The notes under the pieces were generated by a model. The model was not told where the DNA came from. It worked only from the letters and a program-made list of their open reading frames with translations, and searched no databases. The translations under genes and the position numbers were made by a program. Positions 1-6,841 of a stretch of 6,841 bases of DNA are shown piece by piece. Location: NCBI GenBank assembly GCA_008501545.1, contig QQUM01000783.1, forward strand, positions 1-6,841, written 5' to 3'. Origin of the DNA: Calditrichota bacterium (GTDB lineage Bacteria; Zhuqueibacterota; Zhuqueibacteria; Zhuqueibacterales; Geothermadaptataceae). How positions within the stretch are numbered: the first letter of the stretch is position 1; the number at the start of each line of letters is the position of its first letter.

Positions 1-907
1 CATCCTTCATTTGATCCACCAAATCGGATGCATCATGTCCATCCGGCAATGAACACACAACAATATTTGTCAGCACGGAATTAAGATCAAGTTCGATTCC
101 CGGAATTTCAGCCACAATTTCTGCAAATTTTTTTGCATTCGCATGATCTTCTTCGAGGCGCTTTAAATTGTATTCAATTGCAAAATTACAGGCTGCTGCC
201 AGATAACCGATCTGCCGCATGGCGCCACCAAACTGCTTGCGACAACGCAAAGCTTCACGAATAAACGCTTCACTCCCCGCAACGATGGAACCAACCGGTG
301 CACCCAGTCCTTTGGAAAAACAAACACTGACAGAATCAAATGGCTTTGCGAAGTCATCCAGCGAAACACCGGAGGCAACCGATGCATTCCAGAGCCGGGC
401 GCCATCAAGATGCATGAATAGATTATTAAACCGGGCGAAATGTTCAATTTCAACCATATTTTCAAGTGGCCAAATCGTACCACCGGCCAGATTGTGGGTG
501 TTTTCCAGTGCAATTACTTTTGTGCGTGGAAAATAATGGGGAGACGGTCGGAGCGATGCTTTGACTGCTTCAAGGGACATTATACCGGCTACTCCGGGAA
601 CACGGTTCACCTGAATGCCGGACAATTTGGCCAAAGCGCCGCTTTCAAAGTGATAGATGTGCGCATCCGCCTCGCAGATGACCTCATCACCCGGGCTGGT
701 AAGTACATTGAGGCAAATCTGGTTCGCCATCGTTCCGCTGGGTACAAAAAGGGCAGCTTCTTTACCGAGCAGATCGGCAACTCTTTCTTGCAGAAAATTG
801 GCGGTTGGATCTTCACCGTAAATATCATCTCCGACTTCGGCTTCCATCATCGCGGCCAACATGCCCTTTGAGGGTTTCGTCACTGTATCACTACGCAAAT
901 CAACCAT
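1..907 (-). CDS. ltaE: Low-specificity L-threonine aldolase, C-terminus cut by window edge
   Basis: A PLP-dependent cytoplasmic enzyme cleaving L-threonine or L-allo-threonine to glycine and acetaldehyde (Beta_elim_lyase family, fold type I). The frame is open without interruption from the ATG at 907 to the left edge: 302 codons plus one base, against a usual family length near 335-345, so roughly 35-45 residues are missing. The N-terminus [12 protein letters not shown] is the family hallmark and fixes the start. Visible active-site elements are the VPSGTMANQ loop near residue 55, His83 in the EADAHIYH motif (a conserved histidine at this number in the E. coli enzyme), the ENTHN segment near 135-139, Asp168 and Arg171 in HLDGAR (Asp pairs with the PLP pyridine nitrogen), and Lys199 in [14 protein letters not shown], the Schiff-base lysine. 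No strong Shine-Dalgarno precedes the ATG. It is transcribed away from the protease gene. Substrate stereospecificity (L, allo or low-specificity) cannot be read from sequence. The family is certain; the symbol is by analogy. Confidence 0.95.
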   Translation of the reverse strand, partial: MVDLRSDTVTKPSKGMLAAMMEAEVGDDIYGEDPTANFLQERVADLLGKEAALFVPSGTMANQICLNVLTSPGDEVICEADAHIYHFESGALAKLSGIQVNRVPGVAGIMSLEAVKASLRPSPHYFPRTKVIALENTHNLAGGTIWPLENMVEIEHFARFNNLFMHLDGARLWNASVASGVSLDDFAKPFDSVSVCFSKGLGAPVGSIVAGSEAFIREALRCRKQFGGAMRQIGYLAAACNFAIEYNLKRLEEDHANAKKFAEIVAEIPGIELDLNSVLTNIVVCSLPDGHDASDLVDQMKD

Positions 908-955
908 GATATTCTTATATTTGTTTATCGCATTTAAGCAGAAAAATAATTGTCG

Positions 956-984
956 ACTTTAGCTAATTATTGTAATGTTTTCAA
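956..984 (-). promoter_or_regulatory. Candidate sigma70-like promoter of the threonine aldolase gene
   Basis: On the minus strand, TTGAAA (984-979, five of six matches to TTGACA) is followed after exactly 17 bases by TAAAGT (961-956, four of six matches to TATAAT). Transcription would start near 949 and leave a leader of about 40 bases before the aldolase ATG at 907. The spacing is ideal but the -10 box is mediocre. Primary sigma factors of Bacteroidota-like lineages may use other consensus sequences, so this is a candidate only. Confidence 0.4.
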
Positions 985-1268
985 TACCATAATGCAACTA
1001 AAAAGTAATTGTTACCCAACAGATAACGACGGCTTGCCAAATCCCGGAAATATTTCATCGAAAAGAACCGGAGGCATTTTCGAATATACAGAACGCGCTT
1101 TGATTCAATTTTGCGAAATACACGCGTAGAAAGTAATTCAGGATGAAAAAATGGTTAAACAAGTCGAAAAAAGAATTATCTTTATATTTATTTACAAGTT
1201 CATGATACGAACAAAACAGGCGTCACATGCGTTTATATAAAAAATAAAATCCATCTTTACTTGTATCC

Positions 1269-1274
1269 AGGAAG
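1269..1274 (+). promoter_or_regulatory. Ribosome binding site deciding the protease start at ATG 1279
   Basis: AGGAAG lies four bases before the ATG at 1279. The frame also opens at a TTG at 1261, but that codon has no purine-rich site before it (the upstream bases read CCATCTTTAC) and would put the ribosome site inside the coding sequence. The ATG choice also gives a normal signal peptide start, MKFHRRK followed by a hydrophobic stretch. Confidence 0.7.
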
Positions 1275-1278
1275 AAAT

Positions 1279-4200
1279 ATGAAATTTCACCGAAGGAAAC
1301 TGTACCCGAGACTTTCACTTCTCACATTCATTCTCATCATCGTCGCAGCGATCAATCCGCTGACCAATCGAAGCAACGCCTACGGTGCATCAAAAGATAA
1401 AAATACGAAGGCCAATAAAAGCGTCAGTGATGCGGGCATTATAAAACCGGGTGTTATCATCTTGAAAATGAAAACACGGTCAGTATTAGCAAAAGCATTG
1501 CATCCCATGGCTGTTGCAAGCCTTGCCAATAAAATACAGGACAAGGACATAATCGATGTCCGGCAGCTTTTTCCAAAGATTTCGGGGGAAAACAGCCAAA
1601 TTCTGCAAAACATTTATACTTTGCACTTTGCGCCCGAGCAAAATCCGGAAAAAATAGCACAGCACTTTGCCAGTGATCCCAACGTGGAATACGCCGAGCC
1701 ACAATATATCCACAAAATCCTGCAAACACCCAATGACGCATTCTATGCCAACCAAACTTACACTGATGTGATCGCTGTTGAACCTGCCTGGGATATAACC
1801 AAAGGTGAAGAAGGGGATGTTGTTATTGCAATTCTCGATGGGGGCACTGACTGGCAGCATCCGGACCTGATTGACAACATCTGGACGAATGAAGACGAAA
1901 TAGCGGACAATGGAATCGACGATGACGGCAACGGGTATATTGATGACATTCATGGGTGGAACTTCGCCACAAATTCTGACGATCCCACCGGTCTGGAGTC
2001 GCAGACAACCAATAAAAATCACGGTACACATGTTGCCGGAATTGCAGGTGCCCGGACAAACAATGAAATCGGTGTTGCCGGTATGAGTTGGAATTGCAAA
2101 ATCATGCCAGTTTGTATTGCAGGTGATGTTGATGGTGATGTGCCATTTGGCTACCAGGGCATTGTTTATGCTGTTGAAAATGGAGCGGATATCATTAATT
2201 GCAGTTGGGGTAGCGCCAGTGGAGGCACATCGTTTGGACAGGACATTATCAATTTTGCACACGCCAATGGTGCACTGGTCGTCGCCGCAGCCGGTAATGA
2301 CAATGCCAACTCCGATTATACACCATTTTACCCTGCACAATTTCTTCACGTCCTTTCCGTGGGCTCGTCAACGGATAAAGACGACAAGGTAATCAGTTCG
2401 AATTATGGCTGGTCTGTCGATGTATTTGCGCCCGGTCAGTCAATATACAGCACATATCATGGGAGTAATTACAGCTCTATTACCGGGACATCCATGGCAT
2501 GCCCGGTCGTTTCCGGAATAGCCGCGCTTGTAAAAACAAAATACCCAAATTTGAAACCGGATCAGTTAAAAGAATATGTTCGTCAAACAGCCGACATGGT
2601 TACGTTTACGGATGAAACAGCCAGAAACAATATTGCAAAAGGAAGAATAAATGCCGTCAACGCATTAACTGCTGAAAACCTGATTGCTGTCCGTTTAATT
2701 TCCGCGACATTCACCGACGCGGATGGCAGCGGCATCATCAATGATGGGGAGGATATCGTATTAAACCTGGCTTACGAAAATATTCTCCATACGACGGATG
2801 CGTTGCAAGTAAAATTGCGGACACCGAATGTTGAACTTAATCTTATCGATTCTGTTGCAACCCTGCCGGCGATGGCAACCGGGGATACCGCAAGGGTGTC
2901 ACTGACCTTTCATGTCGCGTCAGGTACGCCTGATAATCGAAGGATCGCATTTTTTGTGGAAACATCCGGGCAGGATTATATTGACTATGAAGTCATGCGA
3001 TTTGTGGTGAATCCACCGGTCTATCTGGATCACGATTCAGGGACACTGCTCACATCCATAACCAGCAGCGGCAACCTGGGGTATATCGGATTTGCGGATG
3101 CCGAGAATGGCAGCGGCTTCACATTCAACGGGCAAAACACCCTTTTCGAAGGCGGCCTTATGGTCGGCGTATCGAACACACAAGTATCCAATTGCCTGCG
3201 CACCGCTGATGGCGAACGTGCCAACGATTTTACACTCGCGCAAGGCACAAACATGGTGATCAACAAAGGCGATGGACCCAGTGACGAGCATGGATATCTC
3301 ACGATGATTGATTCACTGGCTGATAATCCGATTGGTGTGCAGATTCAGCAGGATTCCTATATCTATTATGACGAACCTTTTAATGATTTTATAATCGTCA
3401 AATACACCATGACAAATTTAAATTCGTCACAACTTACAAACCTTTTCGCCGGCATATTTATCGACTGGGACGTCAACGAGTCAGCGCAAGATTATGCAAA
3501 ATTCTCCGAACAGCACAATCTGGGATGGGTGCAAAACACCTTAAACCAACCGAGACAACTTTCCGGTACCATGTTGCTGAATACAGATTACGGTTTCGGG
3601 TACAAAGCGATCAGCAACGAAGTCTGGATATACGATGCGTTCACTGATGCAGAAAAAATGTCGATGCTGAGCGCAGACGTCGTTACTGAAATCCCAAATG
3701 GTGTAGATGTTTCGACCATTGTTTCCACCGGCCCCATCAGTCTTGATGCCGGTGAATCAAAAGTTATTGGCTTTGCGCTGGTTGCCGGGGAATCAGAAAT
3801 CGATATCAAAAACAATGCAGAATCGGCACAACTTCTGTGGGACAACAATCTTTTGCCACCGCAGAACAGTGTTCCACCACAACTTGAAACATCGGTGATT
3901 CTCAATCCTGTAAACAGTAAATATGCCACTATCACGGTCATGTCGGATAAATCCTTATTGAGACCACCACAATTAAAAATCATTCATAACCAAGATTCAT
4001 CAAACATCGCAATGTCCAGAATACCCGGACTGACAACAGGATTTAGTGGCACTCACGAATTTACAAATCAGGGTATTTATCAATTAATGACATCCGCCCA
4101 GCCCAAATTTGGCGCAGATACCACCATATTCCGGGATTTCACCTTAAATACTTTTATTCCGGGATCAGCAACCACGATTAGCAGCACAAGTGGCGATTAT

Positions 4201-4791
4201 TTGTATTTACCGGAAACAAGTCTGGTTCACGACTCCTATATTCTCGCCGAAAACACCATCGATGCAGGTGAGAACATACTCAATTTCTCTCCGCAACTGA
4301 CGCTTGCAAGTCCGGGGAAGCTCACCCTGAAAATTGATACTGATCGTTACCCGGATATGCAGGTAGCCATTGTCCAGCAAAGCGGTGCATCGTGGGAAAA
4401 ACGAGCGACTTCCATCGATATGGAAAATCGGCTTGCGGTCGCTGAAATTGAAAAACTCACCCGATTCAAACTAGTCGAAATTAGAGCAACGGATATCTCG
4501 GAAAAGGTGCCGACAGGCTTTTACCTGCAACAGAATTATCCCAATCCATTCAATCCGCAGACGCGCATCGACTATGGGCTTGCTGAAACATCGCCGGTTG
4601 AAATAGTTATTTTTAACGCACTCGGGCAAAAAGTGAAAACCTTTCGCATGGGGATGCAGCAGCCTGGAAGGCACTTTGTCATCTGGAATGGGTTCGATGC
4701 AATGGAAAAACCGGTGACGAGTGGCGTGTATTTTTACAAATTGAAAAGTGAGCAGAAAACAATAATTCGTAAAATGTTACTTTTGCGATAG
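1279..4791 (+). CDS. Secreted subtilisin-family (S8) serine protease with FlgD-like/type IX sorting tail
   Basis: An exported endopeptidase of 1170 residues. Signal peptide: basic HRRK, hydrophobic core at 12-25, likely cleavage after SNA (residue 34). Residues ~50-148 look like a fervidolysin/I9-type propeptide, ending in DPNVEYAEPQY. The S8 domain spans ~170-462: Asp187 (ILDGGTDW), His248 (NHGTHVAG), oxyanion Asn340 (AAAGNDN) and Ser405 (GTSMACP), so all catalytic residues are intact. An acidic loop at 210-223 (NGIDDDGNGYIDD) and a second at 480-491 (DADGSGIINDGE) look like calcium sites. Residues ~465-580 resemble an Ig/CARDB-like beta domain; ~583-860 and ~865-1070 are beta-rich and unassigned. 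Residues ~1078-1170 form the sorting module, with QNYPNPFNP at 1085-1093 and a terminal GVYFYKL...KMLLLR. By family knowledge such tails direct secretion or surface attachment through type IX-like machinery, so cell-surface or extracellular action is inferred. No gene overlaps it; the natural substrate is unknown. Confidence 0.93.
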   Translation: MKFHRRKLYPRLSLLTFILIIVAAINPLTNRSNAYGASKDKNTKANKSVSDAGIIKPGVIILKMKTRSVLAKALHPMAVASLANKIQDKDIIDVRQLFPKISGENSQILQNIYTLHFAPEQNPEKIAQHFASDPNVEYAEPQYIHKILQTPNDAFYANQTYTDVIAVEPAWDITKGEEGDVVIAILDGGTDWQHPDLIDNIWTNEDEIADNGIDDDGNGYIDDIHGWNFATNSDDPTGLESQTTNKNHGTHVAGIAGARTNNEIGVAGMSWNCKIMPVCIAGDVDGDVPFGYQGIVYAVENGADIINCSWGSASGGTSFGQDIINFAHANGALVVAAAGNDNANSDYTPFYPAQFLHVLSVGSSTDKDDKVISSNYGWSVDVFAPGQSIYSTYHGSNYSSITGTSMACPVVSGIAALVKTKYPNLKPDQLKEYVRQTADMVTFTDETARNNIAKGRINAVNALTAENLIAVRLISATFTDADGSGIINDGEDIVLNLAYENILHTTDALQVKLRTPNVELNLIDSVATLPAMATGDTARVSLTFHVASGTPDNRRIAFFVETSGQDYIDYEVMRFVVNPPVYLDHDSGTLLTSITSSGNLGYIGFADAENGSGFTFNGQNTLFEGGLMVGVSNTQVSNCLRTADGERANDFTLAQGTNMVINKGDGPSDEHGYLTMIDSLADNPIGVQIQQDSYIYYDEPFNDFIIVKYTMTNLNSSQLTNLFAGIFIDWDVNESAQDYAKFSEQHNLGWVQNTLNQPRQLSGTMLLNTDYGFGYKAISNEVWIYDAFTDAEKMSMLSADVVTEIPNGVDVSTIVSTGPISLDAGESKVIGFALVAGESEIDIKNNAESAQLLWDNNLLPPQNSVPPQLETSVILNPVNSKYATITVMSDKSLLRPPQLKIIHNQDSSNIAMSRIPGLTTGFSGTHEFTNQGIYQLMTSAQPKFGADTTIFRDFTLNTFIPGSATTISSTSGDYLYLPETSLVHDSYILAENTIDAGENILNFSPQLTLASPGKLTLKIDTDRYPDMQVAIVQQSGASWEKRATSIDMENRLAVAEIEKLTRFKLVEIRATDISEKVPTGFYLQQNYPNPFNPQTRIDYGLAETSPVEIVIFNALGQKVKTFRMGMQQPGRHFVIWNGFDAMEKPVTSGVYFYKLKSEQKTIIRKMLLLR

Positions 4792-4834
4792 GGGAAATTT
4801 TCGGCCAGGAATGAGAAAAACGCAGGCTGAATGC

Positions 4835-4859
4835 ATTGCAAACCGGGTGAGTATGCAAT
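4835..4859. repeat. Short inverted repeat in the convergent gap, weak terminator candidate
   Basis: ATTGCA (4835-4840) and TGCAAT (4854-4859) are perfect inverted copies separated by 13 bases, lying between the protease stop (4789-4791) and the kinase stop (4861-4859). A stem of six pairs with only two G-C pairs and no following T-run on either strand is poor as an intrinsic terminator. It is reported because it is the only dyad I found in the 67-base gap that must end two converging transcripts. Confidence 0.2.
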
Positions 4860-6538
4860 CATACCACAGATGATTCCGAATTTTCAGCCAGACAGCGGGC
4901 AATCGTGTTTTTAAGCACGTCGGGATCCAGGGGTTTTGTCACATAGTCATCCATGCCCGCGGTGAGACAGGCTTCGCGGTCGCCTTTCATCGCATTTGCA
5001 GTCAATGCGATGATCGGAATTCGTGAATCCATCACATCTTCCAGTTTGCGAATTTCCTGTGTTGCTTCAAGGCCATCCATTTCCGGCATTTGCATATCCA
5101 TAAGAATGATATCAAAATTGTGCTGGCGAAATGCATTTACTGCGAGTTCACCGTTCTCAACGACTGTTACCTTGTGTCCGGATTTTTCCAGAACCCGGCG
5201 GGCAAGCTTCTGGTTGATGAGATTATCTTCGGCAACGAGTATGTTCAAATCTCTGCAATTATTTGATGCAGTATTATAAGAAGATTCAGATGATTTATAT
5301 TCGAAGACTTTGTTTGATGAAATTCCCAGGCGGGCTGTAAACCAGAATTCAGATCCTTTCCCTTCTTCGCTATGCACGCCAATTTCACCTCCCATCAACA
5401 TTGCCAACTGTTTTGAAATTGCTAATCCAAGCCCTGTCCCGCCAAACTTGCGTGTGGTCGAACTGTCCACTTGTGAAAAACTTTCAAAAATGAGATGCTG
5501 TTTATCTTTCGGAATGCCTATCCCCGTATCAATAACGCTAAACTTCAACAAAACGGCGTTCTCTATTTCTACTTGCACCTGGCACTGAAAAGTAACCGAG
5601 CCTTTTTCGGTAAATTTTACCGCATTTGAAGCAAAGTTGAGCATAATCTGACGGACTCGCGTTGGATCACCGATCACATAGCGGGGCACTGTTTCGTCGA
5701 ATACTATCTTATGTTTCAAATCCTTTTCTTCAACTTTGTGCTGAATGATGTTCGCTGTCCGGTTAATTGTGGTCTTCAGATCAAAATCAATATTTTCCAG
5801 CTCAAGTTTGCCTGCCTCGATTTTGGAAAAATCAAGTATGTCATTAATTAAGTGCAGAAGTGATTCTGCACTTTCAAGGGCAATTTCTGCGTACTCAGAC
5901 TGTTCATCATTTAGCATTGTATTGAGCAGAAGGCGATTCATGCCAATGACACCATTGAGCGGTGTCCTGATTTCATGGCTCATTACAGCCAGGAATCGAC
6001 TTTTTGCGACTGCTGCTTCCTCCGCCTGTGCTCTGGCAATTTCCAGCTCACCAACAGCCATATTCAAGCGGGCTGACTGTTCTTCATTGGCTAATTTAGC
6101 GGCCTCGATTTCTTCCGTGTACTGGATTAACTCTTGCTCTGCCACACGGAGTGCTGTGAGATTCCGCATGACCAGTGAATGGGCTAAAAAACGACCGTCC
6201 GCATCGAGCAGCGTGGATACCGTCGCCCAAATCGGGACAGGGGTTTCATCGATTGAGAGAATATTGAGTTCTATTTCAGAGTTTTCAGCTGGGTTCTTAT
6301 TCGATAGCACCGGTAAAAATTGTGTTTCAAACTCCTCTTCACTGACAATTTTTGAAAACAATTTTCCGGTAAACTCCTCAATATCTTTGCATGAATAACC
6401 AAGGTTCTCCAACCATGCCCGATTCACATAGAGAATTCGGAAATCTTGATCTAATAAACAATACGCATCCACTGCATGTTCAATCGCCTGAAAATAGAAA
6501 TCAGAATGAAGTGGATTTGAAAATGATGGCTTTTTCAA
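4859..6538 (-). CDS. Soluble PAS hybrid sensor histidine kinase with C-terminal receiver domain
   Basis: A cytoplasmic phosphorelay kinase of 559 residues from the TTG at 6538, with no signal peptide or membrane segment. Order: PAS sensor (~12-125, with [19 protein letters not shown]); a charged Ala/Glu-rich coiled coil (~125-180); HisKA with phospho-acceptor His188 in [11 protein letters not shown]; HATPase_c with N-box Asn301/Asn305 ([10 protein letters not shown]), G1 DTGIGIP from Asp337, F-box FESFSQVD at 351-358 and G2 GGTGLGL at 366-372; a linker at ~405-430; and a receiver (~431-550) with acidic pair Glu437-Asp438, phospho-acceptor Asp481 ([12 protein letters not shown]), Thr513 and Lys535 (VTKP). 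Every residue needed for autophosphorylation and phosphotransfer is present. There is no HPt or output domain, so a separate HPt protein and regulator are expected elsewhere. The PAS ligand cannot be predicted. The gene faces the protease tail to tail and shares no operon with it, so regulation of the protease by this kinase would be speculation. Confidence 0.95.
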   Translation of the reverse strand: MKKPSFSNPLHSDFYFQAIEHAVDAYCLLDQDFRILYVNRAWLENLGYSCKDIEEFTGKLFSKIVSEEEFETQFLPVLSNKNPAENSEIELNILSIDETPVPIWATVSTLLDADGRFLAHSLVMRNLTALRVAEQELIQYTEEIEAAKLANEEQSARLNMAVGELEIARAQAEEAAVAKSRFLAVMSHEIRTPLNGVIGMNRLLLNTMLNDEQSEYAEIALESAESLLHLINDILDFSKIEAGKLELENIDFDLKTTINRTANIIQHKVEEKDLKHKIVFDETVPRYVIGDPTRVRQIMLNFASNAVKFTEKGSVTFQCQVQVEIENAVLLKFSVIDTGIGIPKDKQHLIFESFSQVDSSTTRKFGGTGLGLAISKQLAMLMGGEIGVHSEEGKGSEFWFTARLGISSNKVFEYKSSESSYNTASNNCRDLNILVAEDNLINQKLARRVLEKSGHKVTVVENGELAVNAFRQHNFDIILMDMQMPEMDGLEATQEIRKLEDVMDSRIPIIALTANAMKGDREACLTAGMDDYVTKPLDPDVLKNTIARCLAENSESSVV

Positions 6539-6542
6539 ATTT

Positions 6543-6551
6543 CCTCCTCCC
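6543..6551 (-). promoter_or_regulatory. Strong Shine-Dalgarno selecting the TTG start of the histidine kinase
   Basis: On the minus strand the bases GGGAGGAGG (6551-6543) end four bases before the TTG at 6538-6536. The frame extends to another TTG at 6556, but starting there would place this polypurine run inside the gene as Gly-Gly-Gly codons and leave that start without a site of its own. No ATG occurs in frame before the end of the PAS domain, so TTG at 6538 is the best start. Confidence 0.8.
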
Positions 6552-6769
6552 TGCAAATTTCAAAATACTGGTGATTCGGAATACAGGTTCGTGCATCCCG
6601 CATACCAATGCTGCGCCCATGATCTTTTCTCTTCATAAATATTCGCCTGAAAATGAAATTTACACCCAATAACGGTTCCACTGAGATCCATTAGAAAATC
6701 GGCACTTAATCACATTGGCATAAATTATTGCTGTGAATATCTCAACCCGGTAAAAACTATTAAATATGC

Positions 6770-6841
6770 TCAATTGCAAACAAAGGCCAGTGACCCCAAA
6801 AAACCTGCAATCGCCATTTCATCCCGGAAATCATAATAACG
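6770..6841 (-). CDS. Possible C-terminal end of an unidentified gene, cut by right edge
   Basis: Reading leftward from the right edge, one minus-strand frame is open for 23 codons and stops at TGA (6772-6770). The last residues read RYYDFRDEMAIAGFLG and then SLAFVCN. Codon choice (GAT, GAA, GGT, GCG, GTT) resembles the neighbouring genes and the orientation matches the kinase. It is far too short to identify. A second minus-strand frame (to TAA further left) and a plus-strand frame from the ATG at 6766 are also open to the edge, so this may be chance. Confidence 0.22.
   Translation of the reverse strand, partial: RYYDFRDEMAIAGFLGSLAFVCN

Larger units (their letters stand above)
908..1278. 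other. AT-rich divergent intergenic region between aldolase and protease
   Basis: This 371-base stretch separates two divergent genes and holds no convincing gene. Besides the aldolase promoter candidate, it contains a 7-base inverted repeat (TCGAAAA at 1058-1064 and TTTTCGA at 1077-1083, 12-base spacer). A TATAAA box lies at 1236-1241, which could be a -10 for the protease, but nothing like TTGACA lies 16-18 bases upstream. A 20-codon ORF beginning ATGAAAAAATGG runs from 1143 to 1205 on the plus strand; its only Shine-Dalgarno-like bases (AGG) abut the ATG, so I do not call it a gene. The protease promoter is therefore not resolved. Confidence 0.7.
6539..6841. other. Leader and upstream region of the histidine kinase gene
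   Basis: This 303-base stretch holds the kinase ribosome site and two short overlapping minus-strand ORFs in different frames. One is 43 codons, from the ATG at 6691 to the stop at 6560. The other is 33 codons from the ATG at 6636, or 48 from the GTG at 6681, ending in a TGA at 6537-6535 that overlaps the kinase TTG. Neither start has a good Shine-Dalgarno and I recognise neither product. A TTGAGA with a poor TATGCC 17 bases downstream on the minus strand is too weak to call as the kinase promoter. No terminator hairpin is evident. Confidence 0.6.

Noticed and set aside
163..513. Minus-strand ORF of 116 codons inside the aldolase region, with plus-strand ORFs at 219-536 and 440-871 and a minus ORF at 607-828
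   Set aside because: All are other-frame shadows of the threonine aldolase, which reads continuously from 907 to the left edge with every family motif. I first suspected a frameshifted aldolase, but base-by-base translation shows one intact frame.
916..923. TATATTTG matching the Bacteroidota TAnnTTTG -7 box on the plus strand
   Set aside because: It lies about 355 bases before the protease ATG and has no TTG at the expected upstream spacing, so it is probably a chance match in AT-rich DNA.
1143..1205. Twenty-codon plus-strand ORF upstream of the protease, possible leader peptide
   Set aside because: AGG directly abuts the ATG, leaving no proper spacing. The peptide has no attenuator-like run of one amino acid, and no terminator hairpin follows it.
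1486..2349. Minus-strand ORF of 287 codons opposite the protease catalytic domain
   Set aside because: It lies wholly antisense to the conserved S8 domain. Its translation is rich in Cys, Ile and Val with no recognisable motif, typical of an antisense frame kept open by codon composition.
5745..6398. Plus-strand ORF of 217 codons opposite the histidine kinase
   Set aside because: The product is serine-rich and low in complexity, as expected opposite Ala/Glu/Leu coiled-coil codons. The kinase on the other strand has full domain support.
6391..6672. Plus-strand ORF of 93 codons overlapping the kinase start
   Set aside because: It overlaps the kinase N-terminus and leader, has no Shine-Dalgarno-like site that I could find, and has no recognisable domain.
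1041..6831. Shared 11-base word ATCCCGGAAAT at 1041-1051 and 6821-6831
   Set aside because: Several 11-base coincidences are expected by chance in a window of this size. The flanks do not match, so it is not a repeat or attachment site.
6766..6841. Plus-strand ORF from ATG 6766 open to the right edge
   Set aside because: No Shine-Dalgarno precedes it, the 25 visible residues are unremarkable, and it is antisense to an equally plausible minus-strand gene end.

Overview
The window (about 45% GC by eye) carries two complete protein genes and one that is cut by the left edge. They are arranged (-), (+), (-), so no operon joins them. The best clue to the source is the C-terminus of the central protein. 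It ends in a roughly 85-residue module opening with a QNYPNPFNP-type motif, the FlgD-like/type A sorting module of proteins exported by type IX-like systems. Such tails are common in Calditrichota, KSB1, Ignavibacteria, Marinimicrobia and related Fibrobacterota-Chlorobiota-Bacteroidota lineages. I infer a Gram-negative environmental bacterium from that broad group and cannot be more exact from sequence alone.

Layout. Positions 1-907 (-) hold a PLP-dependent low-specificity L-threonine aldolase, open to the left edge and lacking its last few dozen residues. Positions 908-1278 are an AT-rich divergent intergenic region with one reasonable sigma70-like promoter for the aldolase. Positions 1279-4791 (+) encode a 1170-residue secreted subtilisin-family (S8) protease with signal peptide, propeptide, catalytic domain, a long beta-rich middle and the sorting tail. 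Positions 4859-6538 (-) encode a soluble hybrid histidine kinase (PAS, coiled coil, HisKA, HATPase, receiver) that starts at TTG behind a very strong Shine-Dalgarno. It converges on the protease with a 67-base gap. Positions 6539-6841 are mostly kinase leader, possibly with the last codons of another (-) gene at the right edge.

Functional picture. The aldolase is housekeeping glycine/threonine metabolism. The protease is an exported, probably surface-attached or released degradative enzyme. The kinase is an intracellular phosphorelay sensor whose partner is not in the window. Nothing ties the three into one system. The least understood material is residues 580-1070 of the protease, where I recognise secreted beta-sandwich character but no named enzyme domain. 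I see no tRNA, rRNA, CRISPR array, insertion sequence or phage feature.
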